Assembly: GCF_036663835.1 (NCBI RefSeq)
Contig: NZ_JAXOJT010000001.1
Location: 1,054,001-1,118,000, forward strand
Reading direction: 5' to 3'
Source: Sphingomonas sp. LT1P40
GTDB taxonomy: Bacteria > Pseudomonadota > Alphaproteobacteria > Sphingomonadales > Sphingomonadaceae
DNA: 64,000 nt
Part shown: positions 25,402-35,767 of the stretch, in pieces
Numbering within the stretch: the first letter of the stretch is position 1
Layout: the number at the start of each line of letters is the position of its first letter
Notes under the pieces: model-generated
The model's input: only the letters and a program-made list of their open reading frames with translations
Database searches by the model: none
What the model was told of the DNA's origin: nothing
Made by a program: the position numbers and the translations under genes

Positions 25402-25731
25402 TTAATGTTCGGCGAGTTGCTCGAAATCCGCCTCGCTCAGCGGAATCTGGAACGCCAGTCCAGCCTCGAAATCGCTCGACCACACCACGCGCGCGGCCCA
25501 GTGGCCGACATGCGGCAATGTCAGCCAGATGACGCTGTCCTTGCGCAGTTCGGAGAAGATCGAGATTCGCGCACCGCCCAGCGACAGGTCGGTGACCTTG
25601 CACAGTGCGCGATCGAGTCCGCCGCGACCCACCTTGGCGTCCAGTGACACCGGCGCACGCGGACTGCTCCGCCGTCCGAGGACGGCGGGTTCGAATTCCG
25701 CGGCGAAATTGATTTTGCCCGATTGCATCAT
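25402..25731 (-). CDS. PilZ-domain protein
   Basis: 109 aa with almost nothing outside the PilZ fold. The c-di-GMP binding signature is present: an RR-SSPR arginine-rich switch at about residues 20-25, and DLSLGGARI (D/N-x-S-x-x-G) at about 48-56. Single-domain PilZ proteins act as c-di-GMP effectors, often in motility or envelope control. The second codon is also ATG, so the start is uncertain by one residue. It is transcribed toward the ccm operon, with a 60-bp gap. Confidence 0.85.
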   Translation of the reverse strand: MMQSGKINFAAEFEPAVLGRRSSPRAPVSLDAKVGRGGLDRALCKVTDLSLGGARISIFSELRKDSVIWLTLPHVGHWAARVVWSSDFEAGLAFQIPLSEADFEQLAEH

Positions 25732-25786
25732 CTGGCAAATCTATCCGGAGATGGCTAACGGCGCATTAACGCCGTCAGCCCTCACC

Positions 25787-26017
25787 TCACTTCTTGCCGA
25801 GGCTGAGGCCACCGAAGCGCTTGTTGAAGCGCGCGACCTGACCACCGCTGTCGAGCATCTGGCCACGGCCACCGGTCCATGCCGGGTGCGCCAGCGGATC
25901 GATATCCAGCGTCATCGTGTCGCCTTCCTTGCCCCAGGTGGAGCGGGTTTCGTACACGGTGCCGTCGGTCATCTGCACCTTGATCATGTGATAGTCGGGG
26001 TGCGTATCTTTTTTCAC
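25787..26017 (-). CDS. rpmE: 50S ribosomal protein L31
   Basis: 76 aa, starting at GTG behind AAGGA: (M)[18 protein letters not shown]. The C-terminal '[14 protein letters not shown]' is the L31 hallmark. It lacks the zinc-binding cysteines of E. coli L31, so it is a zinc-independent form. A much longer frame continues upstream but only the part from 26017 is L31. Confidence 0.95.
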   Translation of the reverse strand: MKKDTHPDYHMIKVQMTDGTVYETRSTWGKEGDTMTLDIDPLAHPAWTGGRGQMLDSGGQVARFNKRFGGLSLGKK

Positions 26018-26154
26018 GGATCGATTCCTTGGGATAAGCCACCGGTTTCCGACCGGCAGCGGACGCGGCGCAGTACACAGGAGCAGCGCGCGAGGCAACC
26101 CTCCGCTTCCCGATGCATAACGCGATATGCTATGCGGGCTCCAGGAGAGGTTGA

Positions 26155-26595
26155 ATGGCGCATTGCCCGCAAATTGCCAGCCCCTGCCCCGTCGCCGATC
26201 GCCTGGATCGGGTGATGGACGGCAACTTCTGCAATCAGTGCCGTAAAACCGTGTTCGATCTCGACACGATGAGCAATGCCGACCGCTATCGACTGATGGC
26301 CGAGGTAGAGGAACCGTGCGTTCGTTACCGGCTGCCCGCAAGTCGCGCCTCGCTCGCGGCAGCAATAATGATCGTCGCCAGCGTCGGCGCTATGCCGGCC
26401 TTGGCGCAAGACGCGCCGGTTGCGACATCGGTCGCGGTCGATGACGGCGCCCTTGACGAGATCATTGTCGGTGGTGCCCGCAAACTCACCCGATCCGAAC
26501 AAATCCAGATGCAGCGCGAGTTGCGCCGGGAAGAAAGGCGCGAACAAAGGAAGCGGCGAAAAGCGGAGAAAGCCGCTCGCACGCCGGCCACCTAA
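26155..26595 (+). CDS. Zinc-ribbon-like membrane protein, unknown
   Basis: 146 aa, no family named. Residues 1-55 hold cysteines in the pattern C4, C11, C26, C29 ([12 protein letters not shown]), like a small zinc-binding domain, followed by RYRLM and another Cys55. A hydrophobic segment at about 66-85 ends in ALAQ and could be a TM or an internal signal. Then comes [10 protein letters not shown], which recalls the DEI(V/I)V plug-start motif of sphingomonad TonB receptors, and a strongly charged Arg/Lys/Glu helix to the end. It is convergent with fabZ, whose stop codon is adjacent. Confidence 0.6.
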   Translation: MAHCPQIASPCPVADRLDRVMDGNFCNQCRKTVFDLDTMSNADRYRLMAEVEEPCVRYRLPASRASLAAAIMIVASVGAMPALAQDAPVATSVAVDDGALDEIIVGGARKLTRSEQIQMQRELRREERREQRKRRKAEKAARTPAT

Positions 26596-27075
26596 TCACG
26601 CGCTCGGCGGGTCCGCGATCATCGCGGTAAACTCGCATTCGGTCGCCAGTTCGTCGCCCAGATACGCCTTGCCAGCAAACTTGCAGATGCGCGACCGCTT
26701 CTGGATGAACGATACCTCCAGCCGAAGCAGCACGCCCGGCTCCACCGGCTTGCGGAACTTCACGCCGTCGATCGACATGAAATAGACCAGCTTGCCAGAG
26801 CCAGCGAGGCCGAGGCTTTCGACCGCGAGCACGCCCGCAGCCTGCGCCAGCGCCTCGACCTGGAGCACGCCGGGCATGATCGGCCTTCCGGGGAAATGCC
26901 CCTGAAAGAACTCCTCGTTGATCGACACCGCCTTGATTGCGACGATCCGCTCGTCGATGACGAGTTCCTCGACGCGATCGACCAGCAGCATCGGGTAACG
27001 ATGCGGGAGCGCCGCCATGATCCGCCCGATATCGAGCGGACCGATGGCGGTCCCCGTCTTTACCTCGTCGGTCAC
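26596..27075 (-). CDS. fabZ: 3-hydroxyacyl-ACP dehydratase FabZ
   Basis: 159 aa, hot-dog fold. The active-site segment [22 protein letters not shown] contains the catalytic His and, further on, the Glu. The N-terminus '[17 protein letters not shown]' is typical. It dehydrates 3-hydroxyacyl-ACP in fatty acid synthesis. It starts with GTG overlapping the skp stop (GTGA). In E. coli lpxD sits between skp and fabZ; here nothing does. Confidence 0.95.
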   Translation of the reverse strand: MTDEVKTGTAIGPLDIGRIMAALPHRYPMLLVDRVEELVIDERIVAIKAVSINEEFFQGHFPGRPIMPGVLQVEALAQAAGVLAVESLGLAGSGKLVYFMSIDGVKFRKPVEPGVLLRLEVSFIQKRSRICKFAGKAYLGDELATECEFTAMIADPPSA

Positions 27076-27692
27076 CGGCCCTGTGGTGCGGGGGTCGGTG
27101 CAGGTGCGGGCTGGCCCGGCTGCGCTGCTGGCGGCGGCGCGGTCACGCTGACGCTTGGCAACTGGCTGTTCAGCGTGGTCAGCACCGCAGGGGTAATGTC
27201 GATCGTTGTCGCCGCGAACAGCACGCTGTCACGCGCCACGGTGATCGATGCACCGCGCTGCTGCGAGATCTGCTGGATCACCGGGACCATCTTCTGTGCA
27301 ACCTGCTGCTGCACATATTGAACGTTGCGCTGGAAGGTCTGCTCACGTTCGGACACCTGGCGCTGCGCGGTCTGCGCGCGGGTCTGGAACGCCTGCGCAC
27401 GCTGTTGCAGCGCGGCGTCGGGCTTGCCCGCTGCGGCCTTGATTGCGGCTTCCAGCGCGGTCTGCTCGGTCTGCAGGGGCGCGCCCTGCTGGGATGCGAA
27501 CTGCTGCAACGCAGTGCGCTGTGCCTGAAGCTGGGTGTTGGCTGCGACGCATGCGGTGCATTCGCGCATGATGCGCTCGACATCGACGACCGCGACCTTG
27601 GCATCGGTCAGCGCCTGTGCAGCGACGGTGCCGGCGCCAAGCGTGGCGCCCGCCACCGCAAGCGCGGCGAGAATGGTTTTGGTGTTACGCAT
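27072..27692 (-). CDS. skp: OmpH/Skp-family periplasmic chaperone
   Basis: 206 aa. A signal peptide ends at VAAQA, then a long glutamine-rich coiled-coil region (about 40-135, '[25 protein letters not shown]') forms the tentacles typical of Skp. A Pro/Ala-rich tail from about 180 makes it longer than E. coli Skp. It keeps outer-membrane proteins soluble on the way to BamA. It overlaps bamA and fabZ by TGATG and GTGA. Confidence 0.9.
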   Translation of the reverse strand: MRNTKTILAALAVAGATLGAGTVAAQALTDAKVAVVDVERIMRECTACVAANTQLQAQRTALQQFASQQGAPLQTEQTALEAAIKAAAGKPDAALQQRAQAFQTRAQTAQRQVSEREQTFQRNVQYVQQQVAQKMVPVIQQISQQRGASITVARDSVLFAATTIDITPAVLTTLNSQLPSVSVTAPPPAAQPGQPAPAPTPAPQGR

Positions 27693-30460
27693 CAGAAGGA
27701 CGTCCCTACGTTGAAGCTGAAGAGCTTGGTGTCATCGCCTTTCTGCGTGAGAAAGGCCTTGGCAAGATCGAGCCGAAGCGGCCCGAATGGCGAGTTCCAG
27801 TTGACCCCGATGCCGACCGACAAACGCGGCCGCGGCGAATCGCCCAGGAAGCGTTCGACGAACGGATCGGTCTGGATATTATAACGGTCGTTGATCGACG
27901 TGCCGCTGCACGCGCCGCCGGCAGTGGTCGAATAGCCGACATTACACGTGGTCAGCTGCCCCGGTGCCACCGCGTCGCTGACGGGCACCTGATATATCGG
28001 GCGACCATCCGCATCGAACTGCGGCGTCTGGATCGGCAACAGCGACGGCGATCCGTCGGCGTTGAACAGGGGTACCCCGGTCGAACTGGTCGCCTGAGTG
28101 AACACCGCCGTCGGGTTCGGCCGCTTGATGTTCCAGTTCGCGCCCGCCATCACAAAGATCGACGGTCGAATCCCCATTTCGCGCGCACCGGCGCCCAGCG
28201 GGATTTCCAGCTCGAGCTTGGCCAGATAATAAGCGCGGCCACCGATCGCATCGTCGAAAATCTGCTCTTCGTCGGTAATCAGCGTCTGATTGCCGCCAGC
28301 CACGCTGCCGGTATAGCCGATGCGCTGAATGCGCGGGCCGACGCCGCGAATATCGAATCCGCGAAACTGCGGCTCGCCCAGGAAGAAGCGGTCGGTAATC
28401 CGCACCGCGTCGATGCCCGGACCGACATCGCCCTCAAGGCTGTGGATATAGCCACCCTCGGCACCGGCGGAGAAGATGAAGCCGCTGCCGATATTCCAGT
28501 ATTTGTCGCCGTCGAACCGCGCGCGCGCATATTTCACGTCGCCGCCCAGACCGGCAAAGTCGCCGCCCAGCACGATCCGCTGACCCGCACTCGGGCGCAC
28601 GCGATTGTTCAGGCTGTCATAGATCAGCGAGATGCCGACGCTCGACGTCCAGCGCTTGCCCAGCGATTCGCACAGGTAGCGTCCGGCCTTCAGCGGATCG
28701 CACGCGCCATTGGTGAAGAACGTGCTCTCGTCCAGGCCCACCGAATCATGGACCAGCGAATATCGCGCCGACGCCGTCCAGAATTCGGTCAGCGGGATGC
28801 CCAGCACCAGCTGTCCGCCGGTCGAAACCTGCTCGTAAGTGGTGCGACGATCGGCGCCGAGATAGTTGAACGAGTTATAGTCGCGGCGGAAGATGGTGCC
28901 GCCCAGCGCAACGTTCTGGTCGAACAGATATGGCTCGGTAAAGCCGACCTCGACCGACTTGGAATAGCTCGAATAATCCGCCGACAGCCGCAGATCCTGC
29001 CCCTTGCCGCGGAAGTTGCGCTGGCGGATCGAACCCTGGAAGATGAACCGCTCAAGGCTGGAGAAACCCGCCGAAAGCGTCAGTTCGCCGGTCGACTTCT
29101 CCTCGACATTCGCGGTCAGGATCACGCGGTCGGGAGCTGAACCCTCCTTCTGCTCGATCTCGAACTTCTCACCGAAATAGCCCAGCGAGTTGATGCGATC
29201 CTGCGACCGCTTGACCAGGAAGGTGTTGAACGCGTCGCCCTCGGCGATGCGCATTTCGCGGCGGATGACCTTGTCCTGCGTCTGCGTGTTGCCGACGATG
29301 TCGATCCGCTCGACATAGGTCCGGCGCGCTTCCGCAATGTTGAAGTTGAGCGTCATCGTCAGCGTTTCGCGGTCGCGCCGGAATTCGGGGCTGACATTGG
29401 CAAAGGCATAGCCGAACGCACCCGCCGTCTCGGACAGCTGATCGACCGTGTCCTCGACCATCTTGGCGTTATACCATTGGCCCTCCTTCATCGGCAGGTT
29501 CGCGGCGAGCGCCTTGTCGTCGAAATCACGGATGCTGCTGTCGACGGTGACCGGGCCGAATTTGTAGCGCGGCCCTTCCTCGACGACATAGGTGATGATG
29601 AAGTCTTTTTTGTCCGGGGTCAGTTCGGCCACGGCGGAGACCACGCGGAAGTCCGCATAACCCTCGGTCAAATAGAATTGACGCAGCTTTTGCTGGTCAT
29701 AGGCCAGCCGATCCTGGTCATAGCTGGTGTTCGAGCTGAAAATGCTGGTCAACCGCGCCTGCTTGGTCGCCATCTCGCCACGCAGCTTGCCGTCGCCGAA
29801 TTGCTCGTTGCCGATGATGTTGATCTGGCGGACCTTGGATTTCGGCCCTTCCTTGATCTCGAAGATGATATCGACGCGGTTCTGGTCGAGGCTGACCATC
29901 TTCGGCTCGACGCTCGCGGCAAAGCGGCCCTGGCGGCGATACAATTCGACGATCCGCGCGACGTCCGCGCGCACGGCGGTACGGGTGAACAACTGGCGCG
30001 GGGCCAGCTTGATTTCCTTGACGATCTTGTCGTTCTTCAGCCGCTTGTTGCCCTCCAGCACGACGCGGTTGATGACCGGGTTCTCGCGGATACGCAGTAC
30101 GATATCGCCGCTCTCGACGCCCTCGATCGTCACGTCGGCCAGCAATTCGCTGGTCAGAACGTCGCGGATCGCCTGATCCAGGCTCTCGGTGGTGTAGCTC
30201 TGGCCAACGCGAAGCCGCGTGTAGGACAGCACCGTCTCCGGCTCCAGCCGCTGCGCGCCCTCGACTCGCAGCGTGCGAATCGTGCGGACGGTCAGCGGCG
30301 CCAGGGCGACCGGCGCGGGCTGTTGTGCCGCAGGCGCGGGTTGTTGAGGTGCGGGCTGCTGCTGCGCATGCGCGGCAGCCGCCAGCCCCGACAGCATCGT
30401 GCCGGCCATAAGCAATGCCGTGGCGCGCACGCCGATTTTGGTAACCTTGATCGCAGTCAC
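27692..30460 (-). CDS. bamA: Outer membrane assembly factor BamA
   Basis: 922 aa from the GTG at 30460; a GTG at 30514 would add 18 residues that lie ahead of the signal-like KVTKIGVRATALLMAG segment. A signal peptide ends at AHA-QQQ, followed by a Gln/Pro-rich stretch, five POTRA repeats (about 60-420) and a 16-strand beta-barrel ending in F, as in BamA. Barrel loops carry VRGF-like 'FRGFDIRGVGPR' and an extra-long segment near the C-terminus with two Cys. It is longer than E. coli BamA (810 aa) because of the N-terminal linker and this loop. It is flanked by rseP and skp. Confidence 0.95.
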   Translation of the reverse strand: MTAIKVTKIGVRATALLMAGTMLSGLAAAAHAQQQPAPQQPAPAAQQPAPVALAPLTVRTIRTLRVEGAQRLEPETVLSYTRLRVGQSYTTESLDQAIRDVLTSELLADVTIEGVESGDIVLRIRENPVINRVVLEGNKRLKNDKIVKEIKLAPRQLFTRTAVRADVARIVELYRRQGRFAASVEPKMVSLDQNRVDIIFEIKEGPKSKVRQINIIGNEQFGDGKLRGEMATKQARLTSIFSSNTSYDQDRLAYDQQKLRQFYLTEGYADFRVVSAVAELTPDKKDFIITYVVEEGPRYKFGPVTVDSSIRDFDDKALAANLPMKEGQWYNAKMVEDTVDQLSETAGAFGYAFANVSPEFRRDRETLTMTLNFNIAEARRTYVERIDIVGNTQTQDKVIRREMRIAEGDAFNTFLVKRSQDRINSLGYFGEKFEIEQKEGSAPDRVILTANVEEKSTGELTLSAGFSSLERFIFQGSIRQRNFRGKGQDLRLSADYSSYSKSVEVGFTEPYLFDQNVALGGTIFRRDYNSFNYLGADRRTTYEQVSTGGQLVLGIPLTEFWTASARYSLVHDSVGLDESTFFTNGACDPLKAGRYLCESLGKRWTSSVGISLIYDSLNNRVRPSAGQRIVLGGDFAGLGGDVKYARARFDGDKYWNIGSGFIFSAGAEGGYIHSLEGDVGPGIDAVRITDRFFLGEPQFRGFDIRGVGPRIQRIGYTGSVAGGNQTLITDEEQIFDDAIGGRAYYLAKLELEIPLGAGAREMGIRPSIFVMAGANWNIKRPNPTAVFTQATSSTGVPLFNADGSPSLLPIQTPQFDADGRPIYQVPVSDAVAPGQLTTCNVGYSTTAGGACSGTSINDRYNIQTDPFVERFLGDSPRPRLSVGIGVNWNSPFGPLRLDLAKAFLTQKGDDTKLFSFNVGTSF

Positions 30461-30533
30461 ATCCCACCCCAGTCGGATTTGAGAATATTCTGGCCGAAAC
30501 ACGGGCAGTTGCACTGCCCCTGCCCCAACCGCG

Positions 30534-31673
30534 TCAGCCGATCAACCCGGCCAGATTTCTCCACACGCCAAAGGCGCCCAGATCGTTAAACGTCACCAGC
30601 AGCATCAGCGCCAAAATCGCCATCACACCGCCGCGAAACGCCCATTCAACAACCTGCGGATTCACCGGCTTCCGCCGTACCGCTTCGATCGCATAGAACA
30701 TAAGATGGCCGCCATCCAGCACCGGGACTGGCAGCAGGTTGATGAACCCCAGATTTATCGAGATGAACGCGACGAGTTCGATAAAGGCAGGCCATCCCAG
30801 CGCTAACCGTTCTCCGGAAACCTGCGCGATTCGCAACGGACCGCCGAGTTCCTCGACCGAACGCCGCCCGGATATGATCTGGCCTAGCCCGTCAATTGTC
30901 GCTCGAATTATCGTTCCGGTCAGCCGCACACCCTCGACGGGCGCCTCCAGAAGGGAAACTGGCGCATATACGCGCTGGTCGGGCGACGCACCTACGCCTA
31001 GCCTGCCCAGTCTGGTTTCATTGCCGAACCGGTCGCGCTCGGTTCGTACCCCGATCGTCAGATCCACACTTGCGGGCCGGCTATCCCGAACCAGATCGAC
31101 TTTCACCGCCTCGCCTGGGCGCATCACGGTGAATTGCGCAAGCTGGTTGAAGGTTTCGATAGAGCGCCCGTCGATTCCGACGATCCGATCGCCGGGAACA
31201 ATCCCGGCCTGGGCGGCAGGCGATCCAGGTTGGACGATCCCGATCGTCGCTGGTGTCCGATCGACGCCATAGATCGCGGCGAATCCCGCCAGAATCAGGA
31301 TCGCTACAACGAAGTTCGTCAACGGCCCCGCCGCGACGACGATCGCGCGTTGCCACAATGGTTTTGCCTGAAAGGTCTGCGCGCGCTCTTCTGCGGGCAG
31401 GTGCAGCCATTCCGGGTCAGGCTGGCTCGCCGGGTTCATGTCCCCGGCGAACTTTACATAGCCGCCCAACGGCAGCCATCCGAATTTCCAGCGCGTCCCG
31501 CGCTTGTCGGTAAATCCGCCAACTTCGCGCCCGAAGCCGACCGCAAACACTTCGGCCTTAATCCCGAACCACCTTCCGGCTGCGTAATGACCCAGCTCAT
31601 GGACGAAGACCAGCGGCCCGATCGCTAGGAGAAAGGCGAGTATATACAAAAAGAAACCGGGGTTATCGGTCAA
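30534..31673 (-). CDS. rseP: Site-2 intramembrane zinc protease RseP
   Basis: 379 aa. Zinc motif HELGH is in the first TM (residues 25-29); the second metal site is PVPVLDGGHL near residue 320. One periplasmic PDZ domain lies at about 140-220, where E. coli has two. RseP cleaves anti-sigma factors and signal-peptide remnants in the membrane. The start is TTG at 31673, overlapping the dxr stop as TTGA; no nearby ATG fits the first TM. Confidence 0.93.
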   Translation of the reverse strand: MTDNPGFFLYILAFLLAIGPLVFVHELGHYAAGRWFGIKAEVFAVGFGREVGGFTDKRGTRWKFGWLPLGGYVKFAGDMNPASQPDPEWLHLPAEERAQTFQAKPLWQRAIVVAAGPLTNFVVAILILAGFAAIYGVDRTPATIGIVQPGSPAAQAGIVPGDRIVGIDGRSIETFNQLAQFTVMRPGEAVKVDLVRDSRPASVDLTIGVRTERDRFGNETRLGRLGVGASPDQRVYAPVSLLEAPVEGVRLTGTIIRATIDGLGQIISGRRSVEELGGPLRIAQVSGERLALGWPAFIELVAFISINLGFINLLPVPVLDGGHLMFYAIEAVRRKPVNPQVVEWAFRGGVMAILALMLLVTFNDLGAFGVWRNLAGLIG

Positions 31674-32827
31674 ACTAGGCAGTCCTTCACACGCTCGCCC
31701 GCAATGGCCCTGGCTTCCGCATCGATCGCCAACACATGATCGAGCGTCTCCGGGGCCGCCGGATCATAGCATGCCAGCGTATCCGCGACGATTGCGGCAA
31801 TTTCAAGAAACCCGACACGCCCTTTCAGAAACGCTTCAACCGCCACTTCATTGGCCGCGTTCAGGATCGCCGGCCGTGCCCCACCCGCCGCCAGCGCCTC
31901 GCGCGCCAGCTTCAGGCAGGGGAAACGCTCAGTGTCCGGTGCCTCGAAATCAAGCCGCCCGATGGTGGCGAGATCAAGGCGCTGGCACGGCGTTTCCATC
32001 CGCCGCGGCCAGGCCAGCGCATGCGCGATCGGTATGCGCATGTCGGGCGATCCCAGCTGCGCCAGCACCGATCCGTCGACATATTCGACCATCGAATGAA
32101 TGACCGACTGGCGATGCACGATCACGTCGAGCTGTTCGACCGTCACCGGGAACAGATGGAACGCCTCGATCAGCTCCAGCCCCTTGTTCATCATCGTCGC
32201 CGAATCGACCGAGATTTTGGCCCCCATCGACCAGTTCGGATGCGCCACCGCCTGCTCGGGCGTGATCCCGCGCATCTCCTCCAGACTGCGCTCTCGGAAC
32301 GGCCCGCCGCTCGCGGTCAGAATGATTCGTGAAACTCGGTCTGCGTTCTGTTGTTCAAGACATTGAAAAATCGCGTTATGCTCTGAATCGACCGGGAGCA
32401 GCTTCGCTTTATGCCGTCGCGCCACGTCGGTCACCACGCTGCCTGCGGACACCAGCGATTCCTTATTGGCCAGCGCCACTGTGCCGCCCGCTTCAAGTGC
32501 CGCCAGCACCGGCTTCAGCCCGGCGGTCCCGACGATCGCTGCCATCGTCCAGTCCGCGCCCATTGCCGCTGCTTCGCATACGGCCCCGGCACCCGCCGCC
32601 GCCTCGGTCCCGGTCCCAGCCAGCGCGTTACGCAGCGCGCTCAGACAGCTTTCATCCGCAACCACCGCCCGCTGCGCACCAACCCGCCGCGCCGCTGCCG
32701 CCAACCCAGCGACATCGCAATTCGCCGTCAACGCAATCACCCGAAACGCGTCCCGCTCCCGCTCGATCAGATCGAGCGTCGAGGTGCCGACCGATCCGGT
32801 CGCACCCAAAATGGAAACCGTTTTCAT
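31670..32827 (-). CDS. dxr: 1-deoxy-D-xylulose-5-phosphate reductoisomerase
   Basis: 385 aa. The N-terminal NADPH fold has ILGATGSVGTSTL at residues 6-18, and the catalytic segments ALANKESLV, LPVDSEHNAIFQ and ATMMNKGLE follow, with the expected metal ligands Asp and two Glu. It makes methylerythritol phosphate for isoprenoids, feeding uppS in the same operon. It is coupled to cdsA by ATGA. Confidence 0.96.
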   Translation of the reverse strand: MKTVSILGATGSVGTSTLDLIERERDAFRVIALTANCDVAGLAAAARRVGAQRAVVADESCLSALRNALAGTGTEAAAGAGAVCEAAAMGADWTMAAIVGTAGLKPVLAALEAGGTVALANKESLVSAGSVVTDVARRHKAKLLPVDSEHNAIFQCLEQQNADRVSRIILTASGGPFRERSLEEMRGITPEQAVAHPNWSMGAKISVDSATMMNKGLELIEAFHLFPVTVEQLDVIVHRQSVIHSMVEYVDGSVLAQLGSPDMRIPIAHALAWPRRMETPCQRLDLATIGRLDFEAPDTERFPCLKLAREALAAGGARPAILNAANEVAVEAFLKGRVGFLEIAAIVADTLACYDPAAPETLDHVLAIDAEARAIAGERVKDCLV

Positions 32828-33621
32828 CGCGCGATCAATAGCACAAGCAGCGCCGCAACGGGCGCCACCGGCACTAGCCCGTCGAGCCGGTCGAGCACAC
32901 CGCCATGTCCAGGCAGCAAATTCCCCGAATCCTTGACCCCCGCGCGCCGCTTCAGCCAGCTTTCATAGAGATCGCCGGCCTGCGCCAGCACCGCCAGGAA
33001 CGGGCTCGCCACCGCCAGCTGCCACGGCAGGCCCCAGCGCATCAGCACCCAGCCGAACAGCGCCGCCGCAATCACGCCGCCGCCAAGGCCCGCCCAGGTC
33101 TTGTTCGGGCTGACCTTCGGCAGTAATTTCGGCCCGCCGATCGCGCGCCCGGCGAAATACGCCCCGATGTCGCATGCCCACACCAACGCCATCGCCCAGA
33201 ATGCCAGCAACAGCCCGGAATCCTGTTCACGCAACAGGACCAGCGCCAGCACCGGCAGCCCGACATAGACCGCGCCCGCGCCCAGCATCCCGTTGCGCGT
33301 CACGATCGCCGTGAAAAATCCTGCGCCCAAAATCAGCCCGAATGCGAAAAACCCCGGCCCGGCAGCCAGCGACGACATGATCGCCAGCGGCACCATCAAC
33401 GCATATTGCGCCAGTTTTCGCTGTCCCACGGTGGCCCCGTGCAACCCGCCCCATTCATACAACATGATGAGACCGGCCACCGTCACCAGCAGCCAGAACG
33501 CAAATCCGCCCCACCACAGCGCCAGCGCGGCGACCGCGATCAGCGCTATCCCGACCACGGCGCGTGTCGGCAAATCGGCATTCTTGCGGGGCGGGACGCC
33601 GGATGGATTATCGGGATTCAC
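32824..33621 (-). CDS. cdsA: Phosphatidate cytidylyltransferase
   Basis: 265 aa from a GTG that overlaps the uppS stop (GTGA). Several TM helices precede the C-terminal signature S-x(2)-KR-x(3)-KD...PGHGG...DR-x-D, seen as SWLKRRAGVKDSGNLLPGHG and LDRLDG. It makes CDP-diacylglycerol, the substrate of PgsA and PssA, both encoded in this window. A longer upstream frame inside uppS was not used. Confidence 0.94.
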   Translation of the reverse strand: MNPDNPSGVPPRKNADLPTRAVVGIALIAVAALALWWGGFAFWLLVTVAGLIMLYEWGGLHGATVGQRKLAQYALMVPLAIMSSLAAGPGFFAFGLILGAGFFTAIVTRNGMLGAGAVYVGLPVLALVLLREQDSGLLLAFWAMALVWACDIGAYFAGRAIGGPKLLPKVSPNKTWAGLGGGVIAAALFGWVLMRWGLPWQLAVASPFLAVLAQAGDLYESWLKRRAGVKDSGNLLPGHGGVLDRLDGLVPVAPVAALLVLLIAR

Positions 33622-34358
33622 AGCCCGCCGAACCGCCGCTGCCGCTGCCCGAACACCGCCACCGCCTCCGTCAGCGCCGCGCCATCGAAATCGGGCCACA
33701 GCGTATCGACGAACAGCAATTCGGCATAGGCCGCCTGCCACAACAGGAAATTGGACAGTCGCTGCTCGCCCGACGTGCGGATCAACAGGTCCAGTGGCGG
33801 CAGATCGCTGGTCGTCAGCGCCGCGTCGAACATCGCCTCGTCGATCGCCGCCGGGTCCAGCTCGCCCGCCTGCGCCGCTTTCGCAAAACCCCGCGCCGCC
33901 GCGATGATCTCCGCCTGTGCACCGTAATTCAGCGCAATCACCAGCTTGGCTCCGGTGTTCACCGACGTTCGCGCAATCGCATCGTCGATCATCGCCACCA
34001 GATCGCCCGACAGCTTGCGGTAATCGCCGATCACGCGCAGCCGGACATTCTCGTCCACCAGATCCTGGATTTCGTTCTTCAGGAAATGGCGCAGCAGTCC
34101 CATCAGGTCGCTGACCTCCTCCTCCGGCCGCCGCCAGTTCTCGGACGAAAAGGCATAGAGGGTGAGCACTTCCACACCCATCTCGCGCGCCGCCTTCGCC
34201 ACGCGCCGCACCGCTTCCACGCCCTTTTTATGCCCAGCCAAACGCGGCAGCCGCCGGGCCTTCGCCCAGCGCCCGTTGCCGTCCATGATGATTGCGACAT
34301 GTCTGGGGATCGCCCCGCCTGCCGGATTGGCCGGCGCGGGCGCGGGAAGCGCGGTCAC
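33618..34358 (-). CDS. uppS: Undecaprenyl diphosphate synthase
   Basis: 246 aa. [20 protein letters not shown] contains the catalytic Asp (DGNGRWA loop) and substrate loop; [11 protein letters not shown] and [15 protein letters not shown] are further family motifs. It makes the C55 lipid carrier for peptidoglycan and surface polymers. The start is GTG overlapping the frr stop. Confidence 0.96.
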   Translation of the reverse strand: MTALPAPAPANPAGGAIPRHVAIIMDGNGRWAKARRLPRLAGHKKGVEAVRRVAKAAREMGVEVLTLYAFSSENWRRPEEEVSDLMGLLRHFLKNEIQDLVDENVRLRVIGDYRKLSGDLVAMIDDAIARTSVNTGAKLVIALNYGAQAEIIAAARGFAKAAQAGELDPAAIDEAMFDAALTTSDLPPLDLLIRTSGEQRLSNFLLWQAAYAELLFVDTLWPDFDGAALTEAVAVFGQRQRRFGGL

Positions 34359-34912
34359 TTGCCCAGAATTTCCTTTTCCTTCGCCGCCGACAGCGCGTCG
34401 ATCTCGGCGATAGTCGCGTCGGTCAGCTTCTGGACTTCGGTCTCGTGCCGCTTGCGCTCGTCCTCTGAATAGACGCCCTTCTTCTCATCGACCTTCAGGC
34501 TGTCATTGCCGTCACGACGCACGTTGCGTGCGGCAATGCGAGCGTTCTCGGCATATTTGCCCGCCAGCTTGGCCAGTTCCTTGCGGCGCTCCTCGGTCAA
34601 ATCGGGGATCGGCAGGCGCAAAGTCTGTCCATCGACGATCGGGTTCAGGCCCAGCCCCGCCGACCGGATCGCCTTGTCCACTGGCCCGACATTGGACTTG
34701 TCCCACACCTGAACGCTCAGCATGCGCGGCTCCGGCACCGACACCGTCGCCACCTGAACGATCGGCATGTGTGCGCCGTAAACCTCGACCGTCACCGGAT
34801 CGAGCAAGGTGGTGCTCGCCCGCCCGGTGCGCAGCCCGGTCAGATCGTGCCTCAGCGATTCGACCGCGCCCGCCATGCGGCGTTCCAGGTCGGCCTTGTC
34901 GTAAGCGGCCAT
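34355..34912 (-). CDS. frr: Ribosome recycling factor
   Basis: 185 aa, the normal length for RRF. It contains the long three-helix stretches '[18 protein letters not shown]' and '[23 protein letters not shown]', plus 'RNVRRDGND'. With EF-G it splits terminated ribosomes. It follows pyrH by 13 bp in the classic pyrH-frr order. Confidence 0.97.
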   Translation of the reverse strand: MAAYDKADLERRMAGAVESLRHDLTGLRTGRASTTLLDPVTVEVYGAHMPIVQVATVSVPEPRMLSVQVWDKSNVGPVDKAIRSAGLGLNPIVDGQTLRLPIPDLTEERRKELAKLAGKYAENARIAARNVRRDGNDSLKVDEKKGVYSEDERKRHETEVQKLTDATIAEIDALSAAKEKEILGK

Positions 34913-34925
34913 GGTCAGGCTCCTC

Positions 34926-35660
34926 TTAAACTTCTGCGGTTTGTTCGTTGCGGACGATCGTGGAGGTGCCCTCGCCCCGCAGCACGGCGGCCAGATTGCC
35001 CTCGTCGCGGATGTTGAACACCACGATCGGAATGTCGTTCTCGCGGCACAGCGCGATCGCGGTCGCGTCCATCACCTTCAAATGATCGCCCAATACGCGG
35101 TCATAGGTCAATTCGTCATAGCGCGTCGCGGTCGGGTCTTTCTTGGGATCGGCATTATACACGCCGTCGACGCTGGTCCCCTTGAACAGCGCGTCGCAAT
35201 TCATCTCGGCGGCGCGCAGCGCGGCGGTGGTGTCGGTGGTAAAGAACGGCAGCCCGGTCCCGGCGGCAAAGATCACCACCCGCCCCTTCTCCATATGCCG
35301 CTCGGCGCGGCGGCGGATATAGGGTTCGCAGACCGACGCCATCGGGATCGCCGACTGCACGCGCGTATCGACGCCCAGCCGCTCCAGCGTGTTCTGCATC
35401 GCCAGCGCGTTCATCACGGTCGCCAGCATGCCCATATAATCCGCGCTCGCCCGCTCGAACCCTTGCGCTGCCCCGGCCAGCCCGCGAAAGATATTGCCCC
35501 CGCCCACGACCATGCAGACTTCCAGGCCCGTCTCCGTCGCCGCCTTCACCTCGCGCGCCACGCGCTCGCAGGTGGCGGGGTCGATGCCGAACTGGCCCTG
35601 CCCCATCAACACCTCGCCCGAGAGTTTGAGGAGGATACGTTTGAAGCGTGGCGCGGTCAT
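34926..35660 (-). CDS. pyrH: UMP kinase
   Basis: 244 aa of the amino-acid-kinase fold: '[13 protein letters not shown]' at the start, the glycine-rich '[10 protein letters not shown]' and '[19 protein letters not shown]' for nucleotide binding. It is the bacterial hexameric UMP kinase. It heads the run pyrH-frr-uppS-cdsA-dxr-rseP-bamA-skp-fabZ. Confidence 0.97.
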   Translation of the reverse strand: MTAPRFKRILLKLSGEVLMGQGQFGIDPATCERVAREVKAATETGLEVCMVVGGGNIFRGLAGAAQGFERASADYMGMLATVMNALAMQNTLERLGVDTRVQSAIPMASVCEPYIRRRAERHMEKGRVVIFAAGTGLPFFTTDTTAALRAAEMNCDALFKGTSVDGVYNADPKKDPTATRYDELTYDRVLGDHLKVMDATAIALCRENDIPIVVFNIRDEGNLAAVLRGEGTSTIVRNEQTAEV

Positions 35661-35767
35661 CTGGCCCTTGATTCTGTTGGCTTATGGGAGCGGCGCGGAC
35701 CTTAGGGGCGGCGTGAGGCGGGGACAAGCGGTGATGGGCGTGAATGACGAGCCGACTGCGGTTGCCA

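Noticed and set aside
27617..29140. Open frame of 507 codons antisense to bamA
   Set aside because: Shadow frame; the bamA reading explains the sequence fully.
30461..30514. Upstream GTG start for bamA at 30514
   Set aside because: It would place 18 residues ahead of a normal signal peptide.
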